Positions 1 to 11,864 of a stretch of 64,000 nt of DNA are shown piece after piece. Source of the DNA: Nymphaea colorata (Eukaryota > Streptophyta > Magnoliopsida > Nymphaeales > Nymphaeaceae); the NCBI RefSeq assembly GCF_008831285.2, contig NC_045139.1, positions 14,242,354 to 14,306,353 on the forward strand, in the 5' to 3' direction. Position 1 is the stretch's first letter; the number at the start of each line of letters is the position of its first letter. The translations under genes were made by a program, and so were the position numbers. The notes below the pieces were generated by a model. It did not search any database and had not been told where the DNA came from. It saw nothing but the letters and a program-made list of their open reading frames with translations.

Positions 1-1816
1 ATATTACACCTTTCCTCCACCGCCGTGGGTTGGTTTTATCAAGACAGGGTATCCAATCTTGTGTGCTTCTGCTTTTAGAAAATCAATGTCCTGTTCCTCA
101 CCATGATATCCAGGCACTAGTGGTACCCCTGCAGCACCCATTATCCGCTTTGATGCACTAGGAAATATGCAACAACAAAAAAGAATGAGCATTCAGAACA
201 TTCTCATGTCCATGCTTTTGTGTGTAATTGTGTATCCATGTGCATTTAACCAACTCCAAGATCATGTGTTGCATATATGGCAGTAAAAATGCAGGCAATG
301 TTAGGAGAAAGCTTCAATCAGAAACTAACCAATAATTTAAACAACAGAGATGATTGAAGACTCCCACCTCTTATCTCCCATATCTCTGATTGCAGATGCA
401 GGTGGCCCGATGAATGTTAATCCCTTGTCTTCACATAGTTGAGCAAATTCAGCACTTTCTGACAGAAAACCATATCCTGGATGGATAGCCTGCACATCAA
501 CAATTAGTAGGGCTTTGGTTTTCTATTTTCCGTACAGGCAAGATTCAAAGTTCAAACCCATGTTCCCATTTGAAGATAACGAAAGGCTATCATTTTGAAG
601 CCAAACCAAATGAAATAAGTCAAACGAAAACCCCTCCTGATGGGAATCAGAGAGTTGGTATTTCAGGGGCATCTGGAATCAACTGATAAGGCCAATCAGT
701 GACCAATATGCGATACTATTTGTCTACTATAAATCGTCTCTCCGAAAAGCTTCACATTGTCGAGCAAATTATGATAATGGCCGTCTCATTCTTTGCTATC
801 ATTCACACTAACAAGCTTGTTTGACGTCCTTCTCTTTCAAATTATGTGAATTTAGCAGACCTCCACCTCCGTCTATGGATTCTGACAATAATGCGACAGC
901 AGATACAAGCTGACAACCATCGCATCCCAAATACTATCAACTCGAACTGACGTATACAGCGCGATAGCAGATCTTTCAAGAAAGATAGTGGGCCAATGTT
1001 AACTGGTCACTAGTTCCAAAACTCTCGTCGTGACGCACTTGAGCACCACTACCACCCAAGAGTCCTAGAGTCTTAAAGATTCAAAGTTTACGTAGCCAAC
1101 CAAAAGCACTGTCTCAAGAAGTGGCACCCAGCGTTGAAAGGATGCTTCCACTAGAGAAATTTACAGTTTTTCTCGACAAAATTGGAAGAAAAAATGGTTA
1201 CCCTAAAAAGTGCATTCGATCACATGCATAAGTTAGTCGTTCGTGCCAATGATTCAATAATCTAGAATTTAGTGAACACGATCAGAATTCAATACGTTTG
1301 TAATTTTGCCCCTTCTAGAATACAAATTAAGAAGGAAACATCGGAATTCAGGATTCCATGGTAGTGTGCTAACATGATAAAGGCAATTCACCAACAGATC
1401 GTAAATTCTACAAGTGAATAAAAATGATAACTCCCGGAAGCATGGAAGCGCTAAGTTCGTATTGAGACCTGAACGCCAGTGCGAAGAGCGGCCTCCACGA
1501 TGACAGAAGCATTCAGGTAGCTCGATCGGGCGGGCGGCGGGCCGATGCGCACTGCCTCGTCGGCAGACTTTACATGGAGAGCACCCTCATCGGCGTCGCT
1601 AAATACGGCAACAGTGCGAATGCCGAGCCGCCTGGCCGTCCTCATGATCCTGCATGCGATTTCCCCTCGGTTCGCGACGAGGATCTTCTCGATGCTCGGG
1701 GACGCCCTTGCCGGCGAGTCTGAGATAGACCTTCGTTGAAGGCAGATGATGAGACGACTCAGCGGCGATGATCGGCCAGAAGACCTTCGCCGGAGAAACG
1801 ATGACATGGAGGACAT
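1..1816 (-). CDS. MCCA: Methylcrotonoyl-CoA carboxylase subunit alpha, mitochondrial (5' part, partial)
   Basis: Biotin-containing subunit of 3-methylcrotonyl-CoA carboxylase, which carboxylates 3-methylcrotonyl-CoA in mitochondrial leucine breakdown. Three coding exons are visible on the minus strand: 1816-1469, 489-368 and 157-10; the gene continues beyond the left edge. All joins are GT-AG and keep phase. The start MSSMSSF is followed by an Arg/Ser-rich stretch ([10 protein letters not shown]) typical of a transit peptide. The biotin carboxylase N-terminal domain then begins with [15 protein letters not shown]; exon 2 carries [12 protein letters not shown] and [14 protein letters not shown]; exon 3 carries [20 protein letters not shown] and the ATP-grasp glycine loop THGGGGK. 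These match plant MCCA better than acetyl-CoA or pyruvate carboxylase from memory ([10 protein letters not shown] block). The biotin carboxyl carrier domain lies outside the window. Intron 1 is about 980 bp. The family call is firm; the exact start is the first in-frame ATG after an upstream TATA-like box. Confidence 0.94.
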
Positions 1817-3110
1817 TGCTCCTAATCCAGTGGAGAAGCCGAAACTTGAAGGAATTCTCCTCCATATTTATAGCGGGAGTCATCAGTGTTATCCCGTTCC
1901 CGCATTCTTTCGAAAATATCCAATCTAATTTTATAAGAGGATGTTATCTTTTCACTTAAGTCCAAACTATTGCCATAATCCTACAAAAGTGCCTCGTCTT
2001 TATTTATTTTTTTATAAATGGTTGATATCTTCTTATGTCAAAATACCAAACATAAGCCTGTGTCTGTGCTCAATCCACTTCGATTTATTTCGTTGCTTTT
2101 AGCAAATAAAGGTACCATCGTCTTGCACCAAAGAGTGGGGCGCAAGCAATGGCCAATGGTGTAGCCAACAAATGCTAGGTGGAAGATCCACAATCCAAAA
2201 TTTGAACTCCATACTTTTAGATACCACTTATTAAGAAAACTGTTGTGCTTTTTGAACATTAAAATACATCATTCAAAATACCATGTTTGATTATTGAACT
2301 TTAAAATAACGCGGCATTCAAATTGCGTTCATTTTGAACACACACACAAAAAAAAAAAAAAGTGTTCTTTAAACACATGCATGTTCAATGAACATACATA
2401 AGCTCATGCCTTTGAAAGAGATAAATGGAGCATAGGTAAGTAAACCAACTTTGGTTCTTACCTGCCCCTGGCCCTCATATCAATATAGGAGAGGAAAAAT
2501 CGCAGCCAATGTGGGTGTTTGTTTAATTGTCGTATGTTTGCAACAGTTTTGAAAATAAATCACATCCCAGTCACTCTTTATCACACCGCTAAAGCTCAAT
2601 ATTAAAAATAAAATTGATCAAAGTTTTCTTATGAGGTAACCCCCAAAATTTTGATCAATGGGAAGTACAAGAAATTCAAGAAAAAACCTCAATGACGAGA
2701 CGCTTACATGAAAAACAATAATTAACTTAAAAGGACCAAAACAGCTTTTTTTTTTTTTAAGTCATCAACCTCAAATTTGGCAAAGGGAGTTCCTCGTCGA
2801 CTCAATAAAATAATTAAATTGCGTAATATGATAATAAAATCATTTTCCATTAATAGAAACCTTGAATTTGCAATTATGCCTACTTCTCTATCACCTCAAT
2901 ATCATAGATAGATAGATAGATAGGCAGTTAGTTTCTTAAATCTTAACATATCCACCCAATATCCTTTGTTTACCTTCCCTAACTTTCCTGTTCTTATCTT
3001 GTTCTTATCTTGCACATAAATCGCAGGTGACATTGGTAATTACCGATCTCTCTCTCTCCCGGCCTCTCGAGTGCAAGTAACAAGTGACAGGACGAAGGCG
3101 ACGAGGCTGC
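1817..3110. other. Divergent intergenic region between MCCA and the F-box gene
   Basis: About 1.3 kb separates two divergently read genes and must hold both promoters. It is AT-rich with short homopolymer runs (A-run near 2350, T-run near 2745) and a (GATA)n tract at 2904-2923. A CT run sits at 3046-3058 just before the F-box start, as is common in plant leaders. I see no open frame with family resemblance. Confidence 0.5.
1864..1872 (-). promoter_or_regulatory. Probable TATA box of MCCA
   Basis: On the minus strand the sequence reads CTATAAATATGG about 50 bp upstream of the MCCA start codon at 1816. The spacing would leave a leader of roughly 20-30 nt. It is a good TATA match in a sensible place, but it is a short motif in AT-rich DNA and no transcription start is known. 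Confidence 0.4.
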
Positions 3111-4499
3111 ATGGGAGAAAAGGAAGGAGAGTATTCTGTGGAAGGTTCAGGGCACCAAGAAAAGATGAAGCAACAGCGGGAAGAAGAAGGCAGCAGCGGC
3201 GTCGACATGGACTCCCGCTCGCAACTTCCTTGGCTTCCCATTGATATGGTTGCGGAAATACTTTCTCGCCTTTCTCCTAAGCCATTGCTGAGGTTTAGAT
3301 TGGTCTGCAAGTCTTGGCGCGACACCATCGACAGCCACCACTTCATCCTCAATCTGCACCTCCCTCGTTCCAGGGCGGCATCTCCCACCCAACTCCTTCT
3401 CCAAGACAAAAACGATGTCTTCTACTTCGACTACGAGCCCCATGCCCCTACCTTGACGCAGATCCGCCTTCCTTTCTCAATCGATAAGGGCATCTCTATC
3501 TGGCTAACCTCTTCTTGCAACGGCTTGCTCTGTTTCTTGCAATACCATTGGACTAAGAGCGTTTACACGTTTCATGTCATCAATCCGATCACAGGAAAAG
3601 CAGTTAAGCTCCCTGAATGCAACTACGCTACCCCTCTCTCTCTCTGGTGTACGTGCCAGATCCTGTGGTCTCCTCCGGGAAAAGATGGAGGGGGTGGCGT
3701 GTACAAGGTCCTCTTTGTCTACATGACGGCTGAAGGCGTGACCTCTCTCGTCTATACGCTTGGGTTGGATGTCGCCTGGCGACCTGTCCTTAATCGTTTC
3801 AAGGTCTGGGAGGATAGTATTAGTACCTGGGAGTGCATGAATTATCCATGCATCAATGGAGCTGCCCACTGTGTCTACGGCGGTGCCCGTGAGAAATTGG
3901 GGTGCCGAATAGCAGCTTTTGATATCCTCCATGAGCAATTTAGAGAGATTTTGTTCCCTCCGGGCTGTTGTTCCCCAGAAAAGAATTGCTGGAGATATAC
4001 GCCGAGAGTGGCGGAGCTGAGAGGGCTTCTCGCCTTGTTGCACATGATTGGAGAAGGCACTCTCATGGAGACGTGGTTGCTGACGGATTATTCTGGCGGG
4101 GTATGGACTAAAGACCACACCATCTGCCTTCAACCTGTGTACAGGGAACTTCGTTGGGACATGGAAAGAAGGTACAGTTCTCTGGACATCTTTCCGGCGG
4201 TGAAGACCAGCAACACAGAGCTGGTAATGAAGATTCATATTAACGCACCGTCGGCGACGTTTCGCACTTCATGCACGAAATACGTTACTTGTTTCTTTTC
4301 CTATGATCCTACGCTGAGAAAGACAATATTGCTAAGTGGAGTGAAGAACGAAAGGCTGTACAGCATTGATTGTTCTTATGACATTTGTGGTCCTTATGTA
4401 GAGAGCCTGGTTTCCCCTTGCGAGAACTCGAACCTCATAAGCAAGAAGAAGAAAAAAGAAGAGGAGGTGTTCATTCCTTTCCCTTCTTTTAAGATTTGA
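3111..4499 (+). CDS. F-box protein with F-box-associated-type C-terminal region
   Basis: Likely substrate-recognition subunit of an SCF ubiquitin ligase. It is a single uninterrupted frame of 462 codons from the ATG at 3111, preceded by GTG-only frame extension. The F-box lies at about residues 39-82: LPWLPIDMVAEILSRLSPKP followed by LLRFRLVCKSWRDTIDS, with the usual Leu-Pro start and the conserved Val-Cys-Lys-x-Trp core that contacts SKP1. The remaining 380 residues have the look of an FBA/kelch-like region (GLLCFLQY, VINPITGKAVKLP, YKVLFVYM, WEC), which in this large family binds the target. The tail is lysine/glutamate-rich (KKKKKEEEVF). Alternative starts are the ATGs at 3165 and 3207, the latter just before the F-box and in good context. 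No intron is needed. The substrate cannot be guessed, and F-box families vary greatly between species. Confidence 0.87.
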   Translation: MGEKEGEYSVEGSGHQEKMKQQREEEGSSGVDMDSRSQLPWLPIDMVAEILSRLSPKPLLRFRLVCKSWRDTIDSHHFILNLHLPRSRAASPTQLLLQDKNDVFYFDYEPHAPTLTQIRLPFSIDKGISIWLTSSCNGLLCFLQYHWTKSVYTFHVINPITGKAVKLPECNYATPLSLWCTCQILWSPPGKDGGGGVYKVLFVYMTAEGVTSLVYTLGLDVAWRPVLNRFKVWEDSISTWECMNYPCINGAAHCVYGGAREKLGCRIAAFDILHEQFREILFPPGCCSPEKNCWRYTPRVAELRGLLALLHMIGEGTLMETWLLTDYSGGVWTKDHTICLQPVYRELRWDMERRYSSLDIFPAVKTSNTELVMKIHINAPSATFRTSCTKYVTCFFSYDPTLRKTILLSGVKNERLYSIDCSYDICGPYVESLVSPCENSNLISKKKKKEEEVFIPFPSFKI

Positions 4500-4940
4500 T
4501 CACAAGCTAACGTTACTATAGTGTAGTGTTGTCAACAAGTGAAAATTGATGCACACAAACCTGATAATGTATAGTGCCTCGGTTTATATTTCTCGCTCCC
4601 GGATGACAATTTAAACCATCTGATGCTTCTGCTAACTGATGGTAGTGGTGGGTTTAATTTGTATCTGCAGATCGATCGTAGAAAATGAATGCATGGCGTC
4701 TGATTAACATTGAACATTCGTCAGTTGCTGATTGCTGAGAAGATGAATGGAGAGCTACAAACAAGTGCGGTGTTCCACGCTGTGGAGACATGAAGATACA
4801 AATTATATCGTTTTCCTTAATTCCCACTTTAATTTTTTTAATCATGGTTTTCATTTGCTGATGATCACCGCACAAATGAATATGTCCTCCCTCTCTCTCT
4901 CTCTTTCTGCGTCTGTGGGTGGACGCATTAAGCTTGGCTT

Positions 4941-5276
4941 GTCTTCTCCTCTATGATCAGGGGGAACATGATTTATTGTCATTGTTCACTGTTATTAATT
5001 TATCTTTGAAGACTTTGAAAAATCTATGTGAATGCAGAAACTGAGAATATGAAAGGAAGGTGATTTATATTTATTCTCCGCTAACTACATTCTCTCTGTG
5101 TGTTGTCTTCTGCCTCTATGACATATAGAGAACATGATTTATTGCCATTAATGTTTACTGCTAGTTATTGTCGAACGCTTTGAAAAACCTATGTACAAAT
5201 ATTGTAGAAACTGATCAGAATATGAAAGGAAGGTGATATGTATTTATTCACCAGTAATTACATTCAACATTGTTGT
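4941..5276. repeat. Degenerate direct tandem duplication, period about 164 bp
   Basis: Two consecutive copies start at 4941 and 5105. Both contain, in order, GTCTTCT, CCTCTATGA, GAACATGATTTATTG, a CTTTGAAAAA-CTATGT block, AGAAACTGA and ATATGAAAGGAAGGTGAT, then TATTTATTC and a TTACATTC-like end. Small indels separate the copies. It lies just 3' of the F-box gene. Confidence 0.7.
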
Positions 5277-5799
5277 GAAAATGTGATCTTTCTGACAATT
5301 TAACCAGAGTACTTCTCTAGCTTGCAGTTAAGGCACCATAAGCAAAACCCACATTCTGTTTTGTAGTTACAATAGCATCTAAATGGAACGCTAAATCAGT
5401 AACAAATAATTGGTTCAGCTGCATCATGGGCAGTTCTCTTATATATATTTATTTGAATGCTTCAGTGTCAATGACAAACCTTTTTTGAGTTATTTAGCCG
5501 TTCGTCCTCTATGAGCACCTTTTTGAGGGGTATAAGTTTTTGTTAGATAAAAATTAAAACTATATTGCTGATGTATATATGCACCTTCATAAGTTGTGGC
5601 CCTTCTACTAGAGACTGTTTTTGTTTCTCAAGTTAGGAATTCGTATTTGAAACTTCTTTTTGTAATTTCACCATTTTAGGGCACAATTACGTTTCACTCT
5701 GGTAGTCATTCTCTTATCATTAATTTAGCTGACCGTATGAAATCCTCTCCTGCTGCTTATGCGTTCGTTCTTTGTCCATTATATATATATTCATACATA

Positions 5800-5822
5800 T
5801 GTGTGTGTGTGTGTGTGTGTGT
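5800..5822. repeat. (GT)n microsatellite
   Basis: A run of about eleven GT units follows a short AT run. It is a simple sequence repeat with no further signal. Confidence 0.9.
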
Positions 5823-6594
5823 AAGAAGAAAGGAAAGACAAAGCTTTATGCATGCTAAGTCACCTAGCTAGCTTAAATCCTCGATTTAGTCTCTTATATT
5901 CATGGTGTGATTGAATATTTTGCCATGTAACTTTCAATTAATTAGTGTTTGTCTATGTTTATCGCATATGCTTGATTTATATGGTCGTCGTATTTTTTTT
6001 CATTGTGTTTGTGCAAGTGGTAATGCGACCATCGATCATTGTTAGCTTTTTGGACAATCCAATTGATATACGATCAATAAGTCTGGTTAAAGAAAATAAT
6101 CAACTGAATGGACGAGGGTTTAAAATGATGAGAGCGTGGGGATTCTAACATATGTATCAGCATAGATTTAGAAAGGAACTCAACTGCATGCGTAGATGAA
6201 TTAGCTAGGTGTTTGGATCCAAAAGAAAAGAGGGAAATGTTAAGAGGCAAACGGATGGGTTCGTAGGTTGGCATGGCGTTTATTTTATGTCATGACGAAA
6301 GCTTTCATGATCTTGCCATTTATCAAATCTATATATATATATATATACGCATTGATTGTTTTTCTTATATAAGTTCATGCAAATCTAGGTCTACCAAAAA
6401 GCATGTTGTGTGCTTCGGATATTTAGGGAGAGGGATAGGGATGTCATTAAGATAGTATGCATTTTGATCATTTATGACTTTCAATAAACAACCCATTAGA
6501 TGTGTTGATAATCTTTAAATCACTTTGTGGCCATTTATTGCTTCATATTTTAAATCTATAGATATGATGTGGATATGATGTGACATGCTTTTGT

Positions 6595-6845
6595 TGACGT
6601 AGTCAAAGATCTATGGTAAAATCCATTGTTATGAAAATGAGCCTACAGTCAAAGTCAAAATACATTGTTCATCAAACTAAGATCCACACTTAAAATCTTT
6701 ACACTTAAAATCTTTATTTTATTTTATTTTATTTTATTTGGTTGAAAAAAGATCTGATTCAAATTCGGCTGGAGGGTCAAATCAATCAATTTATAGTTCT
6801 TAAATATTGAGGATTTTAAATCAAAGGCAATCAAATGGCAGCTTA
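6595..6845. mobile_element. Worn copy of a TTTGAT-type MITE family (copy A)
   Basis: This shares an ordered set of words with the better preserved copy at 12534-12763: TGGTAAAATCCATTGTT, ATCAAACTAAGATCC, ATCTTTATTTTA, a GTTGAAAAAA-TCTGATT block, and a terminal TTTTAAATC-CAATCAAATGG. The left end is not recognisable. An (ATTTT)n expansion has grown inside it. Confidence 0.4.
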
Positions 6846-7919
6846 TTTCTTTGATCAGGTATGTTTGACACTCCCACCAAAATTACATAAACAAGAGTTG
6901 CAATAAAAAATAAATATAAATATGTGCAGTTTGGATTTCTTTGTTAGTGGAGTTTTTTTTTAAGGGTAAGTGGTTCATTCCTTTGCTCCAGAGACCACTG
7001 GCTCTCCCTACGCCCACCTCCTTGGGTTTACAATGCATACTTTGGGACCTTTTACGATTTAGAGGTAAAGCGCACTGGGATGTAACATTTACCACTTCAA
7101 AATTCAAACACGAGTCCTTAAAAAAGGTGGACCACCTTACCACCTAGTATACTATCAACCCTCTGGGTATCATCAGCCAATCATATGATATTTCTATCTC
7201 ACACCACATAGTTTTCTCTTTATGATCTTTACCATGAGAGATGTTTAGGTAGAATAAGGTAAAGAACAATTAAAAAATATAGAAATATATTTTTCCTGTT
7301 GCATTTCAATTGCTCCAAAATTCAGATACAACCTTAGTTTGATTCATTTTCCCTAAAGTTTTTATTCCACTTTTGAGAACATTTCTGATTTCTAACATCT
7401 TTACCCATGCCTATAAAAGAAGACATTCATTTTTTACATAAAATAATAAAATACTTTTGTTGAGAAAAAATATTTTTAAATCAAAACTTAATGTTTTCTT
7501 TGAATAGTTTTTTTTTTTTTGGAAATTTCTCTCAAAATTTAAACACTATTTAACTACATTAACTTTCAAACATTAGAACAGCTTGATTTCAACAGTGGAT
7601 ATTATCATAGGTCAGTATCACGAGTCATCAAGTGTAGCCCCCATCACGTGCAGGACTGTCAAAGTCCAAATAATGCAAATCTGAGGCACTGTAGACTACA
7701 AAATGATGCCGTTCATGAAACGAAATGAAACTTAACTTGGTGGCTTTCTGGCCTTTCATTTCATTTCAGTCGGCTGCACTCAAAAGGGCATCATTCATTT
7801 TCACCACCTAACGTATTCGCCATGTACAGTTCCCAGAAAGTTGTAATCCTTCGTTCCATTTCCACCCTCCGAGTCTTTTTCACACTCTCGGAAGGAAGCA
7901 AGCGAAAAAGGTAAAAGGC

Positions 7920-8097
7920 TCATGGTAAAATTTATGGTTCAACAAGCTAAGCTAAGCTTCTTACTTAAGTTAAGATGGAATATCCATACCCGAATCTTTA
8001 TTTTACCTTGTTGAATCTTTGAATCTTTATTTGGCTTTAATCAACATCAATGGTTCATAAATCTCGACGATTTTAGATTAGGGCAACCAAAAGCCTC
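7920..8097. mobile_element. Worn copy of the same MITE family (copy B)
   Basis: It contains ATGGTAAAATTTATGGTTC, AATCTTTATTTTACCTTG, a repeated TTGAATCTTT-ATTTGG segment, and a right end with GATTTTAGATTAGGGCAACC. The word order matches copies A and C. The left terminal repeat is missing or too diverged to see. Confidence 0.4.
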
Positions 8098-8252
8098 CTC
8101 GAAGACGATGAGTCTATGATCAGACTGATTCTGAACACGCACCAAGATCAATTGTTGCCACATTGTGGCTGGCGCACACCAGCCTCTTAAAAGTTTCTAT
8201 TTTTAAATAAGAATATTAAAAAACTGTTCACTCCTATGTACAGTTATTGTAG

Positions 8253-8727
8253 TCTAGCACACGAGCCGAGTTGAGCCCGACCTTGGTCAGCTCGAACTTG
8301 ACTCGTCTCAAAAAACTCGAGCTCGACTCGACTATACAAAATCGAGTTCGAACTCGACTCGTCTCAAAAAACTCGAGTTCGACTCAACTATACAAAATCG
8401 AGTTCGAACTCGACTCGTTTAACCCATTTAACTCGTTTACGCGTTAACTCGTTTAGGGTAACTTGTGTAAGCATTAACTCGTTATTAACTCGTTCAACTC
8501 TTATAAGTGTTAACTCGTATAACATGTAAAACCCGTTTTGGCACTATTGTATAGAGTACCAATTTGCGAGTCGAGTCAAGTATAAACAAGTCGAGTCTCG
8601 ACTTGTTTATCGTTCCAAGTATCATTATAAGCTCGAACTCACCTCGTTTATAAATGGGTCAAGCATGAACCGGGTTTTTTTTATCAAGTCCAGCCAGAGT
8701 TGACTCAACTCCTTGTGCAGCCCTAGC
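8253..8727. mobile_element. GAGCTC-rich hAT-like MITE with internal 56-bp tandem repeat
   Basis: About 475 bp, dense in CTCGA/ACTCG words. The left end (TAGCACACGAGCCGAGTTGAG) and the reverse complement of the right end (TAGGGCTGCACAAGGAGTTG) form imperfect terminal inverted repeats of the kind seen in common plant MITEs beginning TAGGGCTG. Inside, 8301-8356 and 8357-8412 are 56-bp tandem copies differing at two positions. A near-perfect palindrome with 14-bp arms lies at 8582-8610. There is no coding capacity. I could not settle a target-site duplication. Confidence 0.6.
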
Positions 8728-9134
8728 CCTAGCTGAAACCAACTGTTGTTGAATTATAGGTGGCGTTCTATTGCCCTTACCGTATCAGCCTGAACGGGTT
8801 GGTATTTATCACATCAGACCCTCGCTGAAACGACAAAATCTGATAGCGATTTTGATAAATGTTCTTATTACTAAATCTTATGTTGTTCAAAATTAGCTTT
8901 ACCTTTGCTTTTGAAGTATATATAAAAACAAAAGGTAGCATTAATTGTGACCATGATTCGCTATGGTTGATATGGTTCAATTCCCTATATTTTTTTAAAG
9001 ATGATTCACTAGACCCCACTTTTTCTATTACATAGAATATATACATTTTTATTATTTTACTTTTTCTTGTTTATAAATAAATATGTAAATACATTTATAG
9101 TGCTTGCACATGCTTACTATCCCGCACTGTCAGC

Positions 9135-9348
9135 AGATGTGGCCGAGCCCATGCCAATCTGTTCGAGACACCACGAATTGGATAATGCTCGTGTTTGATA
9201 GCCTCAGATCACATATCCAAGACTACCACAGGATCTAAACCAGACGTGGCCGAGCCGATGCCAATATGTCCGAGACACCACGAATCCGATAATGCCCGTG
9301 TTTGATAGCCTCTGATCTCATATTCGAAACTACCACAGGATCTAAAGC
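9135..9348. repeat. 107-bp direct tandem duplication
   Basis: Copies at 9135-9241 and 9242-9348 both begin AGA(T/C)GTGGCCGAGCC and share GAGACACCACGAAT, CGTGTTTGATAGCCTC and ACTACCACAGGATCTAAA. They differ by scattered substitutions only. The unit includes the left end of the MITE at 9289-9489, so the left terminal repeat occurs twice. Confidence 0.85.
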
Positions 9349-9489
9349 ATGGATCTGTAGTGCGACACTCCCCTTGGCACAAATCCAAGGCTTTCATAAC
9401 ATAAAAGCAGATATCAAATCCACAGCTGTGAAATCACCTAAACAGATGTGAGGGAATCTCAGATCCGAGGCTATCAAATTCAGCATTAT
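9289..9489. mobile_element. Small MITE with imperfect terminal inverted repeats of about 33 bp
   Basis: The left end reads ATAATGC then CCGTGTTTGATAGCCTC then TGATCTCA. The reverse complement of the right end reads ATAATGC then TGAATTTGATAGCCTC then GGATCTGA. The 201-bp element has no open frame. The core word GTTTGATAGCC relates it loosely to the TTTGAT-type MITEs at 6.6, 7.9 and 12.5 kb. The superfamily is not certain. Confidence 0.5.
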
Positions 9490-10021
9490 ATCGAAATCGG
9501 ACGGAAAGATCATATCCAGACACTAGACAGAGATCTAAGTGGATCCATGTGCTGTGTCTCTTTCCCCCAGTCATAGGATTCTGCACAAGATGAGCTTGGG
9601 AGATCACTTGTTCCACTTTTTGCTATGTTTGGGGCCCAAACTTCACAAATTAAATTATTGAGTCATGGCAAGCGTGCCAACATAAGAAAATCATATCACC
9701 TCCACCTGCTTGGTTCTTGGATTGTGCACCACTCGTCCATTTGGTGACAAGAATCACTACCCAAGATCAATTATTGTGCCCCAGACATGAACTTTGCCAA
9801 CCTTTTGTATATTCATAGATGATGACTTTCACTCACTCAGTTGGCCTTTTTGTACATATTCTTGTAGATGATTCTTATCCAATCACTTAAAAAGTAAACT
9901 GTTCATAGAAATGGACATCACTATATTCCCTTAAAGGTTGTATGGTTTTAAATGCATAGTAAAATACAATAATGATATGATCTATTGAATGTGGATTTGC
10001 TTTGGTTGGGGATGTACAACA

Positions 10022-10110
10022 ATTTCGAGCTAACTCGTGCTCGGCTCGAACTTTTCAGCCAACTCTAACTCAAATTACTGTTTAACTCAATTGGGTTGGA
10101 TTCAGAGATC
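10022..10110. mobile_element. Fragment of the GAGCTC-rich MITE type
   Basis: A short stretch with TTCGAGCTAACTCGTG, CTCGGCTCGAAC and repeated AACTC words resembles the end of the element at 8253-8727. It is too short and worn to define ends. Confidence 0.3.
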
Positions 10111-11814
10111 ACGTCAATTCCAACCAGTTTAGGACTTTCTATGGTAGAATAGAAGTCAACCTACCTTTCAAAAAAGGGGGACAATAATCAGTCATATGCA
10201 ATTAATGGAGTTGAAATTTGTAGGTGAAGAACTGATGGAAGAGTGGACCATCCATCTTAGAGGCGTTATCTATCTATCTGCTACCTCTCCCAACTTGCCC
10301 GTCACAGGATGGGGAAATTTCACCAAATGATATTAAATATCTCTCAGAATTCATGACTTTGGTACTTAAAAATTCTTGAATAGACAATGAAGTTAAAAAT
10401 GAAACCCATCCGTGGACCTTCTTCTCGAGAGAAATTTCTTCTTAAAAACGTACAAATCAAACTCTGCCATCGTATTATTTATGCATTATTTTACCTTGTC
10501 CCCTGGCTGAAGAATGTCGATGCTTGGTGTTGTAATTAAATTGCTTGAGCTAAGAGGCAAGAGTCCCGAGTGGTTCAGTTTTCTTGCAAAGAACAGAACA
10601 GAACAGAAGCTGGTTACGATATATAAACTATTATCATAAATATCATTCACAGGTTTACAGTGAAGTTTTTCTCGAATATAATTTAAAAACAAGAAAACCT
10701 AAAAAAAATGAAGAAAATGCAATAATAAGAAATGCTGAACAAACAAGAGAAATGAATTTTTTATTTTCACTTTTGGCATCTTTTTAAAAAAATGGTTTTT
10801 TTGTTTTTTTTTTGCTAACCTGTTTTTGAAGCATAAAACGAGTTTTCTTTGAAAAAACATGTTTTCTGCGACAATGATATTATAAACTATGCAGATCCAG
10901 ATAAAGAAATTGAACTTGTGTTGCAATCAAATAAAGGACCACATTGCACGTAATCCAGGAGAAAAAAAGAAATATCCACTCCCCTTGGCTTACTCTTACG
11001 TACTTGGAAAAAATAAATAAATAAAAACTGCCGCAGATGGTTGCCGAGTCATGGCCGCTACTTTAAGACATGCTTATACAAGCGTCGAGAATAAAAAAAA
11101 CGAAGAAAACAAACTTCTTCTGCAAGACGTGCGTAAATCTTCAAGGTAATGCAACGGTAGTTTCTCTTGTATTATAATTGGCCAAATATTGCTTGCACTT
11201 CTTCGTATTGCTTTCATAATATATAATACTCTCTTAAATAATTTAACGAGATCGTTTATTTGCTAGTGCAGTGGGAATATATAAAGCTTTGATGTGCACT
11301 TCATTCTTACGGCGCGGAACCATTAAATGATTTATTGGTAGGCCATGTGCTCTGGAATTAATGAGTGGCTAAAGAACAGATCCATGTGCGAACTGGCATA
11401 AGGTTTAATGCTAGTATTCTTTCAGACTTATATTATCATTTTTTAAGCCTTTCGTTCCAAGCCTAGGCATCGCCGTGAATGAATCCAAACTCAAAACGGA
11501 AGTTTAATCTAAATAAAACCGGCTAAAATGCAGCTGAATCGGTAAATAATCAACCTTCACATTTGCCGTTGGGACGTAAATAGTTAGAACATAAAATATT
11601 CTTTTGAACTTGTAAATTGTCTTAAATCATTTACATTCCCTGTTAGACGAATAAAATTTAGGAGCATATAGTCCCAAACACGAATACATTTAAAATACAT
11701 CACGAGCAGTGGAACATTAAAGAAAACATTATTTGGAACGAGTTCATATATTGCCATAATTATATATAACACATTAAGTTACACGTTGACGTTATCACTG
11801 AGGCCATTTAAAAG

Positions 11815-11819
<5 letters not shown>

Positions 11820-11851
<32 letters not shown>

Positions 11852-11864
11852 CACACACACACAC
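11820..11864. repeat. (AT)n-(CA)n compound microsatellite
   Basis: About fourteen AT units are followed by GTAT and then about six CA units. It is a simple repeat in gene-poor DNA. Confidence 0.9.

Noticed and set aside
1599-1883. Minus-strand frame beginning upstream of MCCA and overlapping exon 1 in another frame
   Set aside because: Its ATG lies upstream of the likely TATA box, so it is probably not transcribed, and the protein resembles nothing.
3504-4238. 244-codon minus-strand frame antisense to the F-box gene
   Set aside because: It has no family resemblance and lies wholly inside a clear coding exon; long antisense frames are common in GC-rich coding sequence.
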